From Motiliproteus sp047633175 (GTDB lineage: Bacteria > Pseudomonadota > Gammaproteobacteria > Pseudomonadales > Balneatricaceae): DNA of 64,000 nt. Below, piece after piece: positions 43,924 through 52,223 of this stretch. Below the pieces are notes generated by a model. It worked only from the letters and a program-made list of their open reading frames with translations. It made no database searches and was not told the DNA's origin. Position 1 is the first letter of the stretch; the number at the start of each line of letters is the position of its first letter. A program made the position numbers and the translations under genes. The stretch lies in assembly GCA_047633175.1 (NCBI GenBank), contig JBLIEQ010000005.1, positions 62,001 to 126,000 of the forward strand, written 5' to 3'.

Positions 43924-44004
43924 TATAACAAGGCAATTCAACTCTGACGTTAAAAAGCGCCGCTTCGTTCTGCTCTTTAACGCCGGTTAATTGCGACGTT
44001 ATGC
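43924..44004 (+). other. attC site 1
   Basis: Runs from TATAACAAGGC to GCGACGTTATGC; arms AAGGCAATT and the facing AATTGCG pair, with an inner GACGTTAAA/TTTAACGCC stem. It closes cassette 1. Confidence 0.85.
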
Positions 44005-44025
44005 TGACAAAGGATTGGAGTACAT

Positions 44026-44568
44026 ATGAACGTCAAGAGTCACTTTCTATTCATGGCAAATTATAATGATAGGATGAATAAGCAAATTTTAAGTGTTACT
44101 GAAAATTTGAGTCAAGATGAATTGACTGAAAATAAAGGAGCTTACTTCCATTCTATTATTGGTACGTTAAATCATATTCTAGTCGGTGATATTATTTGGT
44201 TAACACGATTTAATTTACATTCGGAAAATTATGGGTCACTTAAAGCCATCATAAAATTACCTAAGCCTAAAGGGTTGAATGATATCCTCTATCCTGACGT
44301 GAAATCTTTTACTTATGCGCGTGATATTATAGATTCAGCGGTAATAAAATGGCTAGGTAGCGATATTGATGAAATGGACTTTTGCCGTAACTTAGAGTAT
44401 TCAAATACTAAAGGGATAAAAAGCTCTCGTAATTTTGGTGAGTTAGTTAGTCATTTATTCAATCATCAAACTCACCATCGTGGGCAAGTATCAACTTTAT
44501 TAAATCAAATGGGACATGATATTGGGGCTACCGATTATCTGTTCGATATTCCTGAAATGTCAGTATAA
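44026..44568 (+). CDS. DinB-family protein (cassette 2)
   Basis: A 180-residue four-helix DinB-like protein. The metal-site histidines are in GTLNHILVGD and HLFNHQTHHRGQ, the usual H...H-x3-H arrangement. DinB-like proteins bind a divalent metal and many act as thiol transferases or remain unassigned. ATG 44026 has GGAG 6 bp upstream, so this cassette carries its own ribosome site. Its stop (TAA) is part of the 5' core of attC 2. Confidence 0.88.
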   Translation: MNVKSHFLFMANYNDRMNKQILSVTENLSQDELTENKGAYFHSIIGTLNHILVGDIIWLTRFNLHSENYGSLKAIIKLPKPKGLNDILYPDVKSFTYARDIIDSAVIKWLGSDIDEMDFCRNLEYSNTKGIKSSRNFGELVSHLFNHQTHHRGQVSTLLNQMGHDIGATDYLFDIPEMSV

Positions 44569-44662
44569 CAAGTCATTTAAAAGGACAAAAAACAGTTGGT
44601 TTTTGCTCCTTCGTCGCTTACTTTAACCAACTGTTTTATTGCCTCTTAATGGGGCGTTATAC
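44564..44662 (+). other. attC site 2
   Basis: From TATAACAAGTC to GGGCGTTATAC. Contains the inner stem ACAGTTGG/CCAACTGT shared by a subfamily of sites in this array. Confidence 0.85.
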
Positions 44663-44701
44663 AACTTTGGCATTACACCAGAAGGTATTTAAGGGTAAAT
44701 T

Positions 44702-47146
44702 ATGAGTCACGATGATTGGCGAGAAGAAACGCAAGGCAGATTAGCCAAAAGTGCCATATACCTTGAGCTACAAAAAAAATGCAAAGAAGATTCTGCTGGC
44801 AATCAGGCATTAGAGCTTATTGATGAGGCTACGTTTTACGCTTATCAAAGAACAAAAACAATTCTTATGCACATGGGAGAGTTTACTCTACATGATGGTG
44901 ACCATTTATTTCGTGTATTAATCTTAATGGAGAAGCTCCTATCTCCAAAAAAAATAGAAGAGCTTAGTGTCCCTGAGTTAATGTTGCTTATCCTAAGTGC
45001 ATTCTTTCATGATATTGGAATGGCCCCCGAAGAAAAAGATGTTCTATCTTGGAAAAAAGTCTGGGATTACTCACCAAGATTCGATGATGAAACAGATGAG
45101 AACGAGCATGATAAATTTCAGCGGTATTACTTGGCCAGGCCCGATCAGAAATTAAAGTTAGAAGAGTTTATTATTCAGAAAAATAATAGTAGTGCTGATT
45201 TAATTAAAAACTACCTTGTTGCTGACTACATAAGGACTACTCATGCTGAACGAGCTAGATCCATTGTTGAAAAGGATTGGCTTGAGAAAATAAAGTATCG
45301 AGATACTGACCTTACGATTGAATTTGCCAGCATTTGTTATAGCCACAATGAAGACCCATTTTCAATTTTAGAATTAGATCAAAACTACCTTTGTGGCCCG
45401 GAAGTATATGCCAATTTACAATTAGTGGCCGTTATATTGAGGCTTTCAGATCTTCTTGATTTTGACGCAAAAAGAACGCCATCAATTTTATATTCACACT
45501 TATTCGTCAGACATCCAATCTCAATTAAAGAGTGGAGTAAGCATCGGTCTATTGAAGCTTGGACTATTAATAGCGAATCTATTCAATACCATGCTAAGTG
45601 TAATCATCCTGCTATTGAAGCTTCAATCCATGCTTTTTGTGATGTAATAGATAATGAGCTGAGTGCATGTAATAACATAATTTCAGCAATAAATGATTTC
45701 AACCGAAATAAAGGCAGAGATTATTCTATTAAAATCCCATTTAAAGTTGATCGGTCAAAGATTGGTACAAAAAAGGGTATAGATGGAAAGCCTATATACA
45801 TTTACAAAGAAACTCAATTTAACTTGAGTAAAAATCAGGTTATTGATTTGTTGATGGGAACAAAACTGTACGGTGACCCTGAAGTGGCTCTTAGGGAACT
45901 ATTGCAAAACTCGATTGATGCTTGCTTGCTGAGAAGTGCGCTAGAAACTAGCTGGAACACAGCGTATACCCCAGAAATACTTATTAAATATTCCACTGAA
46001 AACAATGAAGATGTGCTCGAAATAGCTGATAACGGAACAGGAATGGATCAACAAATAATTGATTCATACTATTCAAAAGTTGGCTCTTCTTTCTATAAGT
46101 CGTCAGAATTTTATGATTTAAAATCACGGTCCAATGCGCAATTTACTCCGACTTCTAGGTTTGGTATTGGTATATTATCTTGTTTCATGGTGGCTGACAC
46201 AATGGTGGTAGATACAAGAAGGGTTTATGGGCCTCATGAGTCTAGCGCCCCTATAAACCTAACTATTGAAGGGCAGGAGAGTATGTTTTGGATTAAACCT
46301 GGTCGGAGAGATATTCCAGGTACATCGACAAAGTTGTTTCTTAGGAAAAGCAAAAATCCATGGGATAGAATGGACGAAAATGAATTTATAAAGTCAGTTG
46401 AAAATGTGATCCCAAACCCGCCATTTAAAATACAGATTGAGACCGATTCACATCAAAAAACAAAGGATGAAAATAGTTTTAAAGAAATTAAGGCTGACAT
46501 ACTTAGGAATCATTCTTGGGATAGGCATGAGAATATTAGAGAGTTTAATCTAGAGTTTAGCGATGAACATAATGGATTTATTGGTACTGCTGTCATTGCA
46601 ATATTAGAAAGTCACGGAACTCCAACAGCAGCGATAGAAATGACATCTAGATCAATAGAGATAGAAGGAGATTCATATAGTTTAGATAAAAGAATAAGGC
46701 TAAGTGGAAATGAAATCAGTGAATCGACCACTTCAATAACAATTGATGAAAACGGCGGTATTGATAGCTCTGATTCGCGTAGCGTTCTTTATAAATCTAC
46801 ATCTAGGTTATCTTTACATGGGATAGAAGTCCCTTCGACATTATTTCCTGAGTCTTGGAATATGCAAAATAATCAGGTTAAATTGTCATGGCCGTTGCCG
46901 CTACTGCTTGTGATTGATATCTGCGGTAATAATGATTTAGACCTTAATTCTTCTAGAACTCAAATAATAATGAGTGATAAGTGGTTGAAATTAGAGGAAG
47001 AACTTTCATTCGTAATTTGCTCAAAAATCGCTAACTCAGTAACTCCTGAATATTGGGCTGAATTAAAGAATGTGTTAATTAATAATACAAAAAATGAAAT
47101 ATTTATTAAGAGCGCAAATGAAGTAACTATAAATGGCGCTGTATAA
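44702..47146 (+). CDS. HD-domain plus Hsp90-like (GHKL) ATPase protein (cassette 3)
   Basis: An 814-residue protein, very large for a cassette. The N-terminal half holds an HD-type metal site: HDGDHLFRVL (64-73), FFHDIGM (His103-Asp104), and later THAERA. The second half begins about residue 385 with an Hsp90/HtpG-type ATPase: ALRELLQNSIDACL (Glu/Asn of the N box, about 400-404), IADNGTGM (about 441) and SRFGIGILSCFMVAD (about 483-497), then a unique C-terminal part. The HD part may cut a nucleotide or second messenger under ATP-driven control. Large HD/GHKL proteins of this type occur in bacterial conflict islands; a defence role is inferred, not shown. Confidence 0.85.
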   Translation: MSHDDWREETQGRLAKSAIYLELQKKCKEDSAGNQALELIDEATFYAYQRTKTILMHMGEFTLHDGDHLFRVLILMEKLLSPKKIEELSVPELMLLILSAFFHDIGMAPEEKDVLSWKKVWDYSPRFDDETDENEHDKFQRYYLARPDQKLKLEEFIIQKNNSSADLIKNYLVADYIRTTHAERARSIVEKDWLEKIKYRDTDLTIEFASICYSHNEDPFSILELDQNYLCGPEVYANLQLVAVILRLSDLLDFDAKRTPSILYSHLFVRHPISIKEWSKHRSIEAWTINSESIQYHAKCNHPAIEASIHAFCDVIDNELSACNNIISAINDFNRNKGRDYSIKIPFKVDRSKIGTKKGIDGKPIYIYKETQFNLSKNQVIDLLMGTKLYGDPEVALRELLQNSIDACLLRSALETSWNTAYTPEILIKYSTENNEDVLEIADNGTGMDQQIIDSYYSKVGSSFYKSSEFYDLKSRSNAQFTPTSRFGIGILSCFMVADTMVVDTRRVYGPHESSAPINLTIEGQESMFWIKPGRRDIPGTSTKLFLRKSKNPWDRMDENEFIKSVENVIPNPPFKIQIETDSHQKTKDENSFKEIKADILRNHSWDRHENIREFNLEFSDEHNGFIGTAVIAILESHGTPTAAIEMTSRSIEIEGDSYSLDKRIRLSGNEISESTTSITIDENGGIDSSDSRSVLYKSTSRLSLHGIEVPSTLFPESWNMQNNQVKLSWPLPLLLVIDICGNNDLDLNSSRTQIIMSDKWLKLEEELSFVICSKIANSVTPEYWAELKNVLINNTKNEIFIKSANEVTINGAV

Positions 47147-47225
47147 CAAAGCATTGCACCGGACTCGCTATGCTCGCGCGGTGAATGCGGTGAATGCGGT
47201 GAATGCGGTGAATGCGGTGTTATGA
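47142..47225 (+). other. attC site 3 with internal tandem repeat
   Basis: From TATAACAAAGCATTGCACCG to GTGTTATGA. The 3' arm contains four consecutive 9-bp units GGTGAATGC (47180-47215), so the normal arm has been expanded by slippage. Confidence 0.8.
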
Positions 47226-47247
47226 ATTTTTGAAGTAAGGAGTGTGA

Positions 47248-47562
47248 ATGAGATTATATGTTGAGGACTCTATAACGAAAGAACGAGTCTTTATTAACAA
47301 AGTCGCAAGTAGCCGAAAGGAATTGGCATCCTCTATGGGGACAACCAGTTTCAAGGTTAATGACAAAGTATATTCTGTTAATTCTGTGAAAGCGCAGCCA
47401 AGAGACGCGACGGCTGCGGCTATGGCGCTTGGTGGGGTGATCGGTGTCCTTGGCGGTGTAACAGGAGTGGCCATTGGCACTGCGATAGGTGGCTTGATTG
47501 GGAAAAGCTCTGATGATGAGGATAAAAAAATATCAGATGAGTTTAATAGGAGCTACTTATGA
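47248..47562 (+). CDS. Glycine-zipper protein (cassette 4, first gene)
   Basis: A 104-residue protein with a soluble N-terminal half and a Gly-rich hydrophobic stretch (ALGGVIGVLGGVTGVAIGT, about 60-79, continuing AIGGLIG) typical of glycine-zipper membrane segments. An acidic tail follows (SSDDEDKKISDEF). ATG 47248 has AAGGAG upstream. It overlaps the next gene by 4 bp, so the cassette is bicistronic. Glycine zippers occur in pore-forming and lipid-binding proteins; a toxin or phage-exclusion role is only a possibility. Confidence 0.75.
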   Translation: MRLYVEDSITKERVFINKVASSRKELASSMGTTSFKVNDKVYSVNSVKAQPRDATAAAMALGGVIGVLGGVTGVAIGTAIGGLIGKSSDDEDKKISDEFNRSYL

Positions 47563-48059
47563 GCTCTACAAAAAAGATAAATAAAAAGATGGTTTTTGTT
47601 CTTCTGTTTCTGTTTTGTCTTGCATTTTTATCTGTGGCTAATCAAGAAGATTTTAGCAAACTACTCAGAAATTTTCTGGAATGGAAGCATTTGACAATTT
47701 CATTGTGGCTTTATGCAATAATATCATTTTTTATTCACTACCTTTCATCAAAAGATATGGATTCTGGCTATTCTGGTGTTGTGTTTAAACACTTTGGAGT
47801 ATTTGCAGATTCTGCTTTTGCCGCTATAACATTTGGACTTGCATCCACAACATCTTCATCGATATTAAAGGGTGTTTATGTTCAGCAATATTTCGGTGAT
47901 GAAATTTATTTTAATAAGTTTGACGATGTTGATATTTATTCGATGTTAGTAGTGTGCCTATTTTTGTTGGGCTACTCGTTTTTTTCTTGTTCTAAAGCCC
48001 TAGTTAGCGCTATATATTTAGGAACTTCTGAAGAAGTCGAACCGGTGTTTCAGGAATAA
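47559..48059 (+). CDS. Hypothetical membrane protein (cassette 4, second gene)
   Basis: A 166-residue protein with four hydrophobic segments (about 10-28, 45-63, 80-103, 128-150) and no recognised motif. ATG 47559 overlaps the TGA of the glycine-zipper gene, so the two are translated together and move as one cassette. The partner arrangement suggests joint function at the membrane. Confidence 0.7.
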   Translation: MSSTKKINKKMVFVLLFLFCLAFLSVANQEDFSKLLRNFLEWKHLTISLWLYAIISFFIHYLSSKDMDSGYSGVVFKHFGVFADSAFAAITFGLASTTSSSILKGVYVQQYFGDEIYFNKFDDVDIYSMLVVCLFLLGYSFFSCSKALVSAIYLGTSEEVEPVFQE

Positions 48060-48063
48060 AATG

Positions 48064-48164
48064 CATAACAAAACGCTCAAATCGGACTCCGCAACACTGT
48101 CACCTTTTTTGCTTTCGCAAAAACAGTTGCCAGCATTGCTGCGCCGTTTAGCTTGGCGTTAGTC
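48064..48164 (+). other. attC site 4
   Basis: From CATAACAAAACGCTC to GGCGTTAGTC. Nearly identical (two differences over about 95 bp) to attC 5. Confidence 0.85.
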
Positions 48165-48423
48165 GCGTAGGTTCGGCTCAGGGGGTTGTGCCAACCTGTA
48201 AGCCGGTGCAAGCTTCCACGGTGCAACATTTCAGAACAAGGAGGTCTGCGTCTTCATCGCTCCATTCCCGGGGCAGCTCTCTGAAAGTTAGATCAAGTAT
48301 TAAAATCTGCGGGTTCAGTCGGTGTTACTGGTCGAGATCGCAGCAACAGCATTCAAGGTGTCATGGTCAATGGCGTTGGCTGAAACCATGGCGTAACAGG
48401 GGAGTTCGGCGCGGCTTATGGCT
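48165..48423 (+). other. ORF-less cassette (cassette 5)
   Basis: About 260 bp between two nearly identical attC sites with no credible coding frame; the longest plus-strand frame runs into the attC and has a Ser/Arg/Cys composition typical of noise. Such cassettes sometimes carry promoters or small RNAs. I see a GGGGTTGTGCCAACC-type start but no clear promoter. Confidence 0.6.
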
Positions 48424-48524
48424 ACTAACAAAACGCTTAAATCGGACTCCGCAACACTGTCACCTTTTTTGCTTACGCAAAAACAGTTGCCAGCATTGCT
48501 GCGCCGTTTAGCTTGGCGTTCAAT
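48424..48524 (+). other. attC site 5
   Basis: From ACTAACAAAACGCTT to GGCGTTCAAT; the 3' core reads GTTCAAT, off the GTTANRY pattern of the others. Otherwise a copy of attC 4. Confidence 0.8.
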
Positions 48525-48538
48525 ATCAAGGAGAGACT

Positions 48539-49510
48539 GTGCCATATCCAATTGAAAGGAAACTAGTAATAGCGGTATCTTCTAGCGCGCTATTTGATTT
48601 GTCTGAATCTCATGCAGTTTTCGAAGAATTAGGGCCTAAAGCCTACAAAGAATTCCAAGAAGAAAATCTCAATAAGGTACTTGAAAAAGGAGTGGCTTTT
48701 CCATTTATCAAACGATTCCTTAAAATCAATCAACGATTCAAAGACAAGGTACCAGTTGAGGTTGTATTGCTATCTAGGAACTCTGCCGCAATTGGAAAGA
48801 GAGTATTCCGCTCTATAAAACACTACGACCTCGATATATCTAGAGCAGCCTTCATGGAGGGGAGCTCTCCCTATGAATATGTACCTGCTTTTAATTCATC
48901 GCTGTTCCTTTCTGCAAACGAAGAAGATGTACAGAATGCGATTGATGCTGGATTTCCTGCCGGAGTGGTGTTGCCTAGCAAGCTGGTGAATGATGACGGA
49001 GATGATGAGCTAAGAATCGCATTCGATTTCGATGGAGTAATTGCTGACGATGAGGCCGAATCTGTATTCAAAGGTGGAAATTTGCCTGAATTCCATGAGC
49101 ATGAAGTCAAAAAATCTAAAATACCGCATCAGCCTGGACCGCTAGCTGATCTATTTAGGAAGTTGTCTTTCTTGCAAAAATTGGAAGATAGGGAAGTTGA
49201 AAGGAATAGAGGTTACAAGCGCATCCTCAGAACAGCTATTGTCACCGCAAGAAATGCCCCTGCACACGAACGAGTGATTACGACTCTCGAAGACTGGGGC
49301 GTGAGCGCCAATGAAATGTTCTTTCTAGGAGGAATGGTAAAAGAAAGGATATTATCGAGGCTCAAGCCTCATATGTTCTTTGATGACCAACGGAGCCACT
49401 TGGAATCTGATGCCGGTGATATACCAATGGTTCACATCCCGTTTGGTATAGCTAATAACAAAAATATTGAACAAGAAAATGCAGCGGACCAGCTAACGCT
49501 GGTCCGCTGA
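48539..49510 (+). CDS. Cytosolic 5'-nucleotidase family protein (cassette 6)
   Basis: A 323-residue protein of the NT5C1-like nucleotidase family. Family stretches are IAVSSSALFDLSESHAVF, VEVVLLSRNSAAIGKRVF, FNSSLFLSANEEDVQ, the HAD-like nucleophile motif IAFDFDGVIADDEAE, ALVTAR-like AIVTARNAPAHERV and MFFDDQRSHLES. It should dephosphorylate nucleoside monophosphates in the cytoplasm. GTG 48539 has AGGAG 6 bp upstream. The coding region runs straight through the attC that closes the cassette, so its last about 19 residues (from NNKNIEQENAADQ on) are encoded by the recombination site. Confidence 0.88.
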   Translation: MPYPIERKLVIAVSSSALFDLSESHAVFEELGPKAYKEFQEENLNKVLEKGVAFPFIKRFLKINQRFKDKVPVEVVLLSRNSAAIGKRVFRSIKHYDLDISRAAFMEGSSPYEYVPAFNSSLFLSANEEDVQNAIDAGFPAGVVLPSKLVNDDGDDELRIAFDFDGVIADDEAESVFKGGNLPEFHEHEVKKSKIPHQPGPLADLFRKLSFLQKLEDREVERNRGYKRILRTAIVTARNAPAHERVITTLEDWGVSANEMFFLGGMVKERILSRLKPHMFFDDQRSHLESDAGDIPMVHIPFGIANNKNIEQENAADQLTLVR

Positions 49511-49524
49511 TTTTGGCGTTAGAG
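49454..49524 (+). other. attC site 6 (overlaps coding sequence)
   Basis: From AATAACAAAAAT to ATTTTGGCGTTAGAG with a perfect inner stem GCGGACCAGC/GCTGGTCCGC. The nucleotidase stop codon at 49508-49510 lies within it. Confidence 0.75.
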
Positions 49525-49545
49525 CTACAAACGAGGAGTTAGCAT

Positions 49546-50745
49546 TTGCCGGAACTAATTGAAAAGACCGTGACAATAAAACCGCGTCGGAATGTCTCAG
49601 CTAAACTCCGTCAGTTGTTGCTGAAAAAGCATAATCATACCTGTGTTTCATGCGGTACAACTGACGACATAGTACCACTTGAGTTAGCCTCAATTGTTCC
49701 AATTTCTGAAGGTGGAGACTTTAGCGAAAATAACTTTACACTACTTTGTCCAAACTGCCACAGAACTTTTGATAGGCAGCCTAGAGAACATGAATTTATT
49801 AGTTTTCTATCAGAACTAATAAGTAACAATGATTCCTATAAAAATGTTCAAATAGAACCTCTTTTAGGGAAAAATACTCGTTACCGTGTAGATCTAATAG
49901 TTAACAGAGTAAGGCAAAATACTAAAGAAAATCTACTCATCGAATGTAAATCATTTCTCATTAGAGGAATGGCTCGCTCAAAAGGCATCATAGAACAACT
50001 TAAAAAATATAAAGAAGAGTATGGCAATTGCCAGATGGTATTGGCGGTTCCTGGTACGTTGAAAGAAAGGGAGTTGGAAATATTTTCTACGGAAAATATT
50101 GAGGTTTGGGATCTAGGGTACATTGCGAATAATTTTAAACCACAAATCCAAAATGCTTCACCGAGTTACTACAAAACATTATTTCTAACTCAACTCCATA
50201 GAGCTTCTAAGTCTACCAGAGAAGAAGAGCTTATTGACTCTTTAGAGAAGTGTCCCTCTGGCAGGGCAGATTGTTATGTTTATCAAAGTCTAGTAGGAGA
50301 TATTCTTGAACATCTATTTACACCTCCTTTAAATAAACCAATTCCCGAACTTGCTGACAAATCTAAGTCAAATCGCCGTGATTTCATCATGCCAAATTAT
50401 TCTGATAAGGGATTTTGGTCATTCATGAGAGAAAAATATGGTGCTGATTATGTAATCGTTGATGCAAAGAATTACACAAGGAAAGTGAAGAAGACAGAAG
50501 CGCTTCAAATGGCGAATTATTTAAAATCTCATGGTGCTGGTTTATTTGGAATCATAGTTTCCCGAAAAGGAGGAGACTCTGCTGGATGCGAACATACGCT
50601 GAGGGAGCAATGGCTTATTAGTAAGAAAATGATCTTGGTTCTAAGTGATGACGACATTATTGAAATGTTGATGGCAAAGTCTGATGGCCGTCCACCTGAG
50701 GATGTATTAGGGCGAAAAATCGAGCAGTTTAGGTTGTCAATGTAG
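49546..50745 (+). CDS. HNH plus two PD-(D/E)XK-like nuclease domains (cassette 7)
   Basis: A 399-residue protein. Residues about 20-72 form an HNH-type domain with two zinc-binding Cys pairs (HTCVSCGTTDD and CPNCHRTFDR) and the His/Asn region between. A first PD-(D/E)XK-like core follows (RYRVDLIV...LLIECKSF, about 106-129). A second, C-terminal core reads RRDFIMPNYS...ADYVIVDAKNYTRK (about 280-311). Such composition is usual for restriction or anti-plasmid/phage effectors; no methylase accompanies it. TTG 49546 has GAGGAG upstream. Function is inferred from domains alone. Confidence 0.78.
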   Translation: MPELIEKTVTIKPRRNVSAKLRQLLLKKHNHTCVSCGTTDDIVPLELASIVPISEGGDFSENNFTLLCPNCHRTFDRQPREHEFISFLSELISNNDSYKNVQIEPLLGKNTRYRVDLIVNRVRQNTKENLLIECKSFLIRGMARSKGIIEQLKKYKEEYGNCQMVLAVPGTLKERELEIFSTENIEVWDLGYIANNFKPQIQNASPSYYKTLFLTQLHRASKSTREEELIDSLEKCPSGRADCYVYQSLVGDILEHLFTPPLNKPIPELADKSKSNRRDFIMPNYSDKGFWSFMREKYGADYVIVDAKNYTRKVKKTEALQMANYLKSHGAGLFGIIVSRKGGDSAGCEHTLREQWLISKKMILVLSDDDIIEMLMAKSDGRPPEDVLGRKIEQFRLSM

Positions 50746-50746
50746 C

Positions 50747-50844
50747 TCTAACAAGTTACTCAAACGGACGCTAAACAGTTGGCTAGCACTCGTTCCTCGT
50801 ACATTTTAGCCAACAATTTCGCGCCGCTTAGTAAGGCGTTAGCT
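50747..50844 (+). other. attC site 7
   Basis: From TCTAACAAGTTACTC to AAGGCGTTAGCT with the ACAGTTGGCT/AGCCAAC inner stem of the main subfamily. Confidence 0.85.
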
Positions 50845-50860
50845 ATACAAGGATGTTGTA

Positions 50861-51241
50861 GTGTTAATTTTCACCAAAATAATATTTACATTAGCTATGT
50901 TCACTAGTTTTACTAGTAATGCAGAGAATATGGATATCCTAAAGATTTATAATCAATTCACTTTAGCTAGCGCTGCTGCCAGTAAGTGCATAAAACCAAG
51001 TAAAGAGGAGTTGAATGCCTTTCTTGTAAATTACCAAATGGTTGTGATTTTAATGCACAAAGAGATCAAAAAAAGAAAACCGGAATATTCTGAAAAAGAC
51101 CTTGAAAAGGTTATGACTAATCGCAACACTAAGGCTACAGATGCTGTAAACAAAGTGATTAAATCAGAGGGTTGCAGTAGTAATAAAATTCAAGATTTAA
51201 TTAAGCGGTTTTATATGCAATTAAAATGGAAACCGTTGTAA
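50861..51241 (+). CDS. Small secreted protein of unknown function (cassette 8)
   Basis: A 126-residue protein starting at GTG 50861 (AAGGA upstream) with a signal peptide ending near FTSNA-ENMD. The mature part is helical, Lys-rich, with two cysteines (SKCIKP and EGCSSN) about 80 residues apart that could form a disulfide in the periplasm. No family recognised. Confidence 0.7.
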   Translation: MLIFTKIIFTLAMFTSFTSNAENMDILKIYNQFTLASAAASKCIKPSKEELNAFLVNYQMVVILMHKEIKKRKPEYSEKDLEKVMTNRNTKATDAVNKVIKSEGCSSNKIQDLIKRFYMQLKWKPL

Positions 51242-51247
51242 AGTATA

Positions 51248-51345
51248 GCTAACAAGGCAATTAAACGGAAAATTTACAGTTGGCTGTTTTTCGTTCCTCA
51301 AACATTTTAGCCAACAGTAATTTTCCGCTTATTGCGGCGTTATGA
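51248..51345 (+). other. attC site 8
   Basis: From GCTAACAAGGCAATTAAACGG to GCGGCGTTATGA with inner stem ACAGTTGGCTG/CAGCCAAC-like; TTTTCCGCTTATTG pairs with the 5' arm. Confidence 0.85.
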
Positions 51346-51378
51346 GCCTAAAGATTCTAGCTATGGATATATCAATTA

Positions 51379-52122
51379 ATGCCTAAGTCAAACTTTGCAA
51401 GGGATGCACTTTTCGCTTCTAAACGACAATATGATTGTAATTTCGACCAATCTATTATGCCGTTAAAGCGTAACTTAATGTTTGTCTCTATTCTGTCTTT
51501 TGCCGCTTTAAATGTATCACCAAAAGATGGTGATTATAATGTTAACTTAGGCGTGATTTCAGGAGTGATAGATAAACCAGAATTAGTTTTTGGTGGTTTG
51601 TTAGCTGTGTGTTTATATCACGTTTATTTTTTCTGGGTTAAGTGTCGGCATACAATTATAAATTCACTTAATTATCCAAAAATAGAGGAGTTCTTCATGT
51701 ATGAACTTTCCTCTATTCATGCATTTCATGAATACCATAAATTGGTGAGGCAACATCTAAATAGACAAGTAAATATGGCTGTTGGTTCATTCAAACGAAG
51801 TCCTAAAGATGCGAGAGAAAAAGGAAATTGGAAAGTCAGGGCAGAAATACAATTAGAACATGTTAAATCTCAGCCGGAGTTTCTTGATGCTTTAAATCAG
51901 CATGAATTCTTTGAGGTAACTGAAAGCCGAGGCTTCGCACAAATCGATTTTATGTATAAAGTTACTGAAAAAGATCACGATTTTTTGAATATCCATAGAG
52001 ATCATTTTTGGTTAACTAAAAAAAGTGAATTTATAGAGCATGTGCTTCCTCTTGTTTTGGGGTATTCTGCTGTCATATTTTTAGTTTACAAAATAACGAA
52101 CTTGGTAAGTTTCGGCTCATAA
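51379..52122 (+). CDS. Hypothetical membrane protein (cassette 9)
   Basis: A 247-residue protein with hydrophobic segments at about 31-48, 70-90 and 222-242 and a long central soluble stretch rich in His and aromatic residues (YELSSIHAFHEYHKLVRQHL). No family recognised. No strong ribosome site precedes ATG 51379; ATGs at 51457 or 51478 are alternatives. The stop lies at the 5' core of attC 9. Confidence 0.65.
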   Translation: MPKSNFARDALFASKRQYDCNFDQSIMPLKRNLMFVSILSFAALNVSPKDGDYNVNLGVISGVIDKPELVFGGLLAVCLYHVYFFWVKCRHTIINSLNYPKIEEFFMYELSSIHAFHEYHKLVRQHLNRQVNMAVGSFKRSPKDAREKGNWKVRAEIQLEHVKSQPEFLDALNQHEFFEVTESRGFAQIDFMYKVTEKDHDFLNIHRDHFWLTKKSEFIEHVLPLVLGYSAVIFLVYKITNLVSFGS

Positions 52123-52215
52123 CAAGGCACTTAAACGGAACTAAAACAGTGGATTACGTTTCGCTTCGCTACACATTTTAACCCACTATTTTAGTCCGCT
52201 AGTGCGGCGTTAAAT
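52118..52215 (+). other. attC site 9
   Basis: From CATAACAAGGCACTTAAACGG to TGCGGCGTTAAAT; inner stem ACAGTGGATT/AACCCACT-like. Confidence 0.85.
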
Positions 52216-52223
52216 CAATCGGT

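Noticed and set aside
48188..48511. Plus-strand ORF of 107 codons in the ORF-less cassette
   Set aside because: It runs through attC 5, lacks a ribosome site and has a noise-like Ser/Arg/Cys composition.
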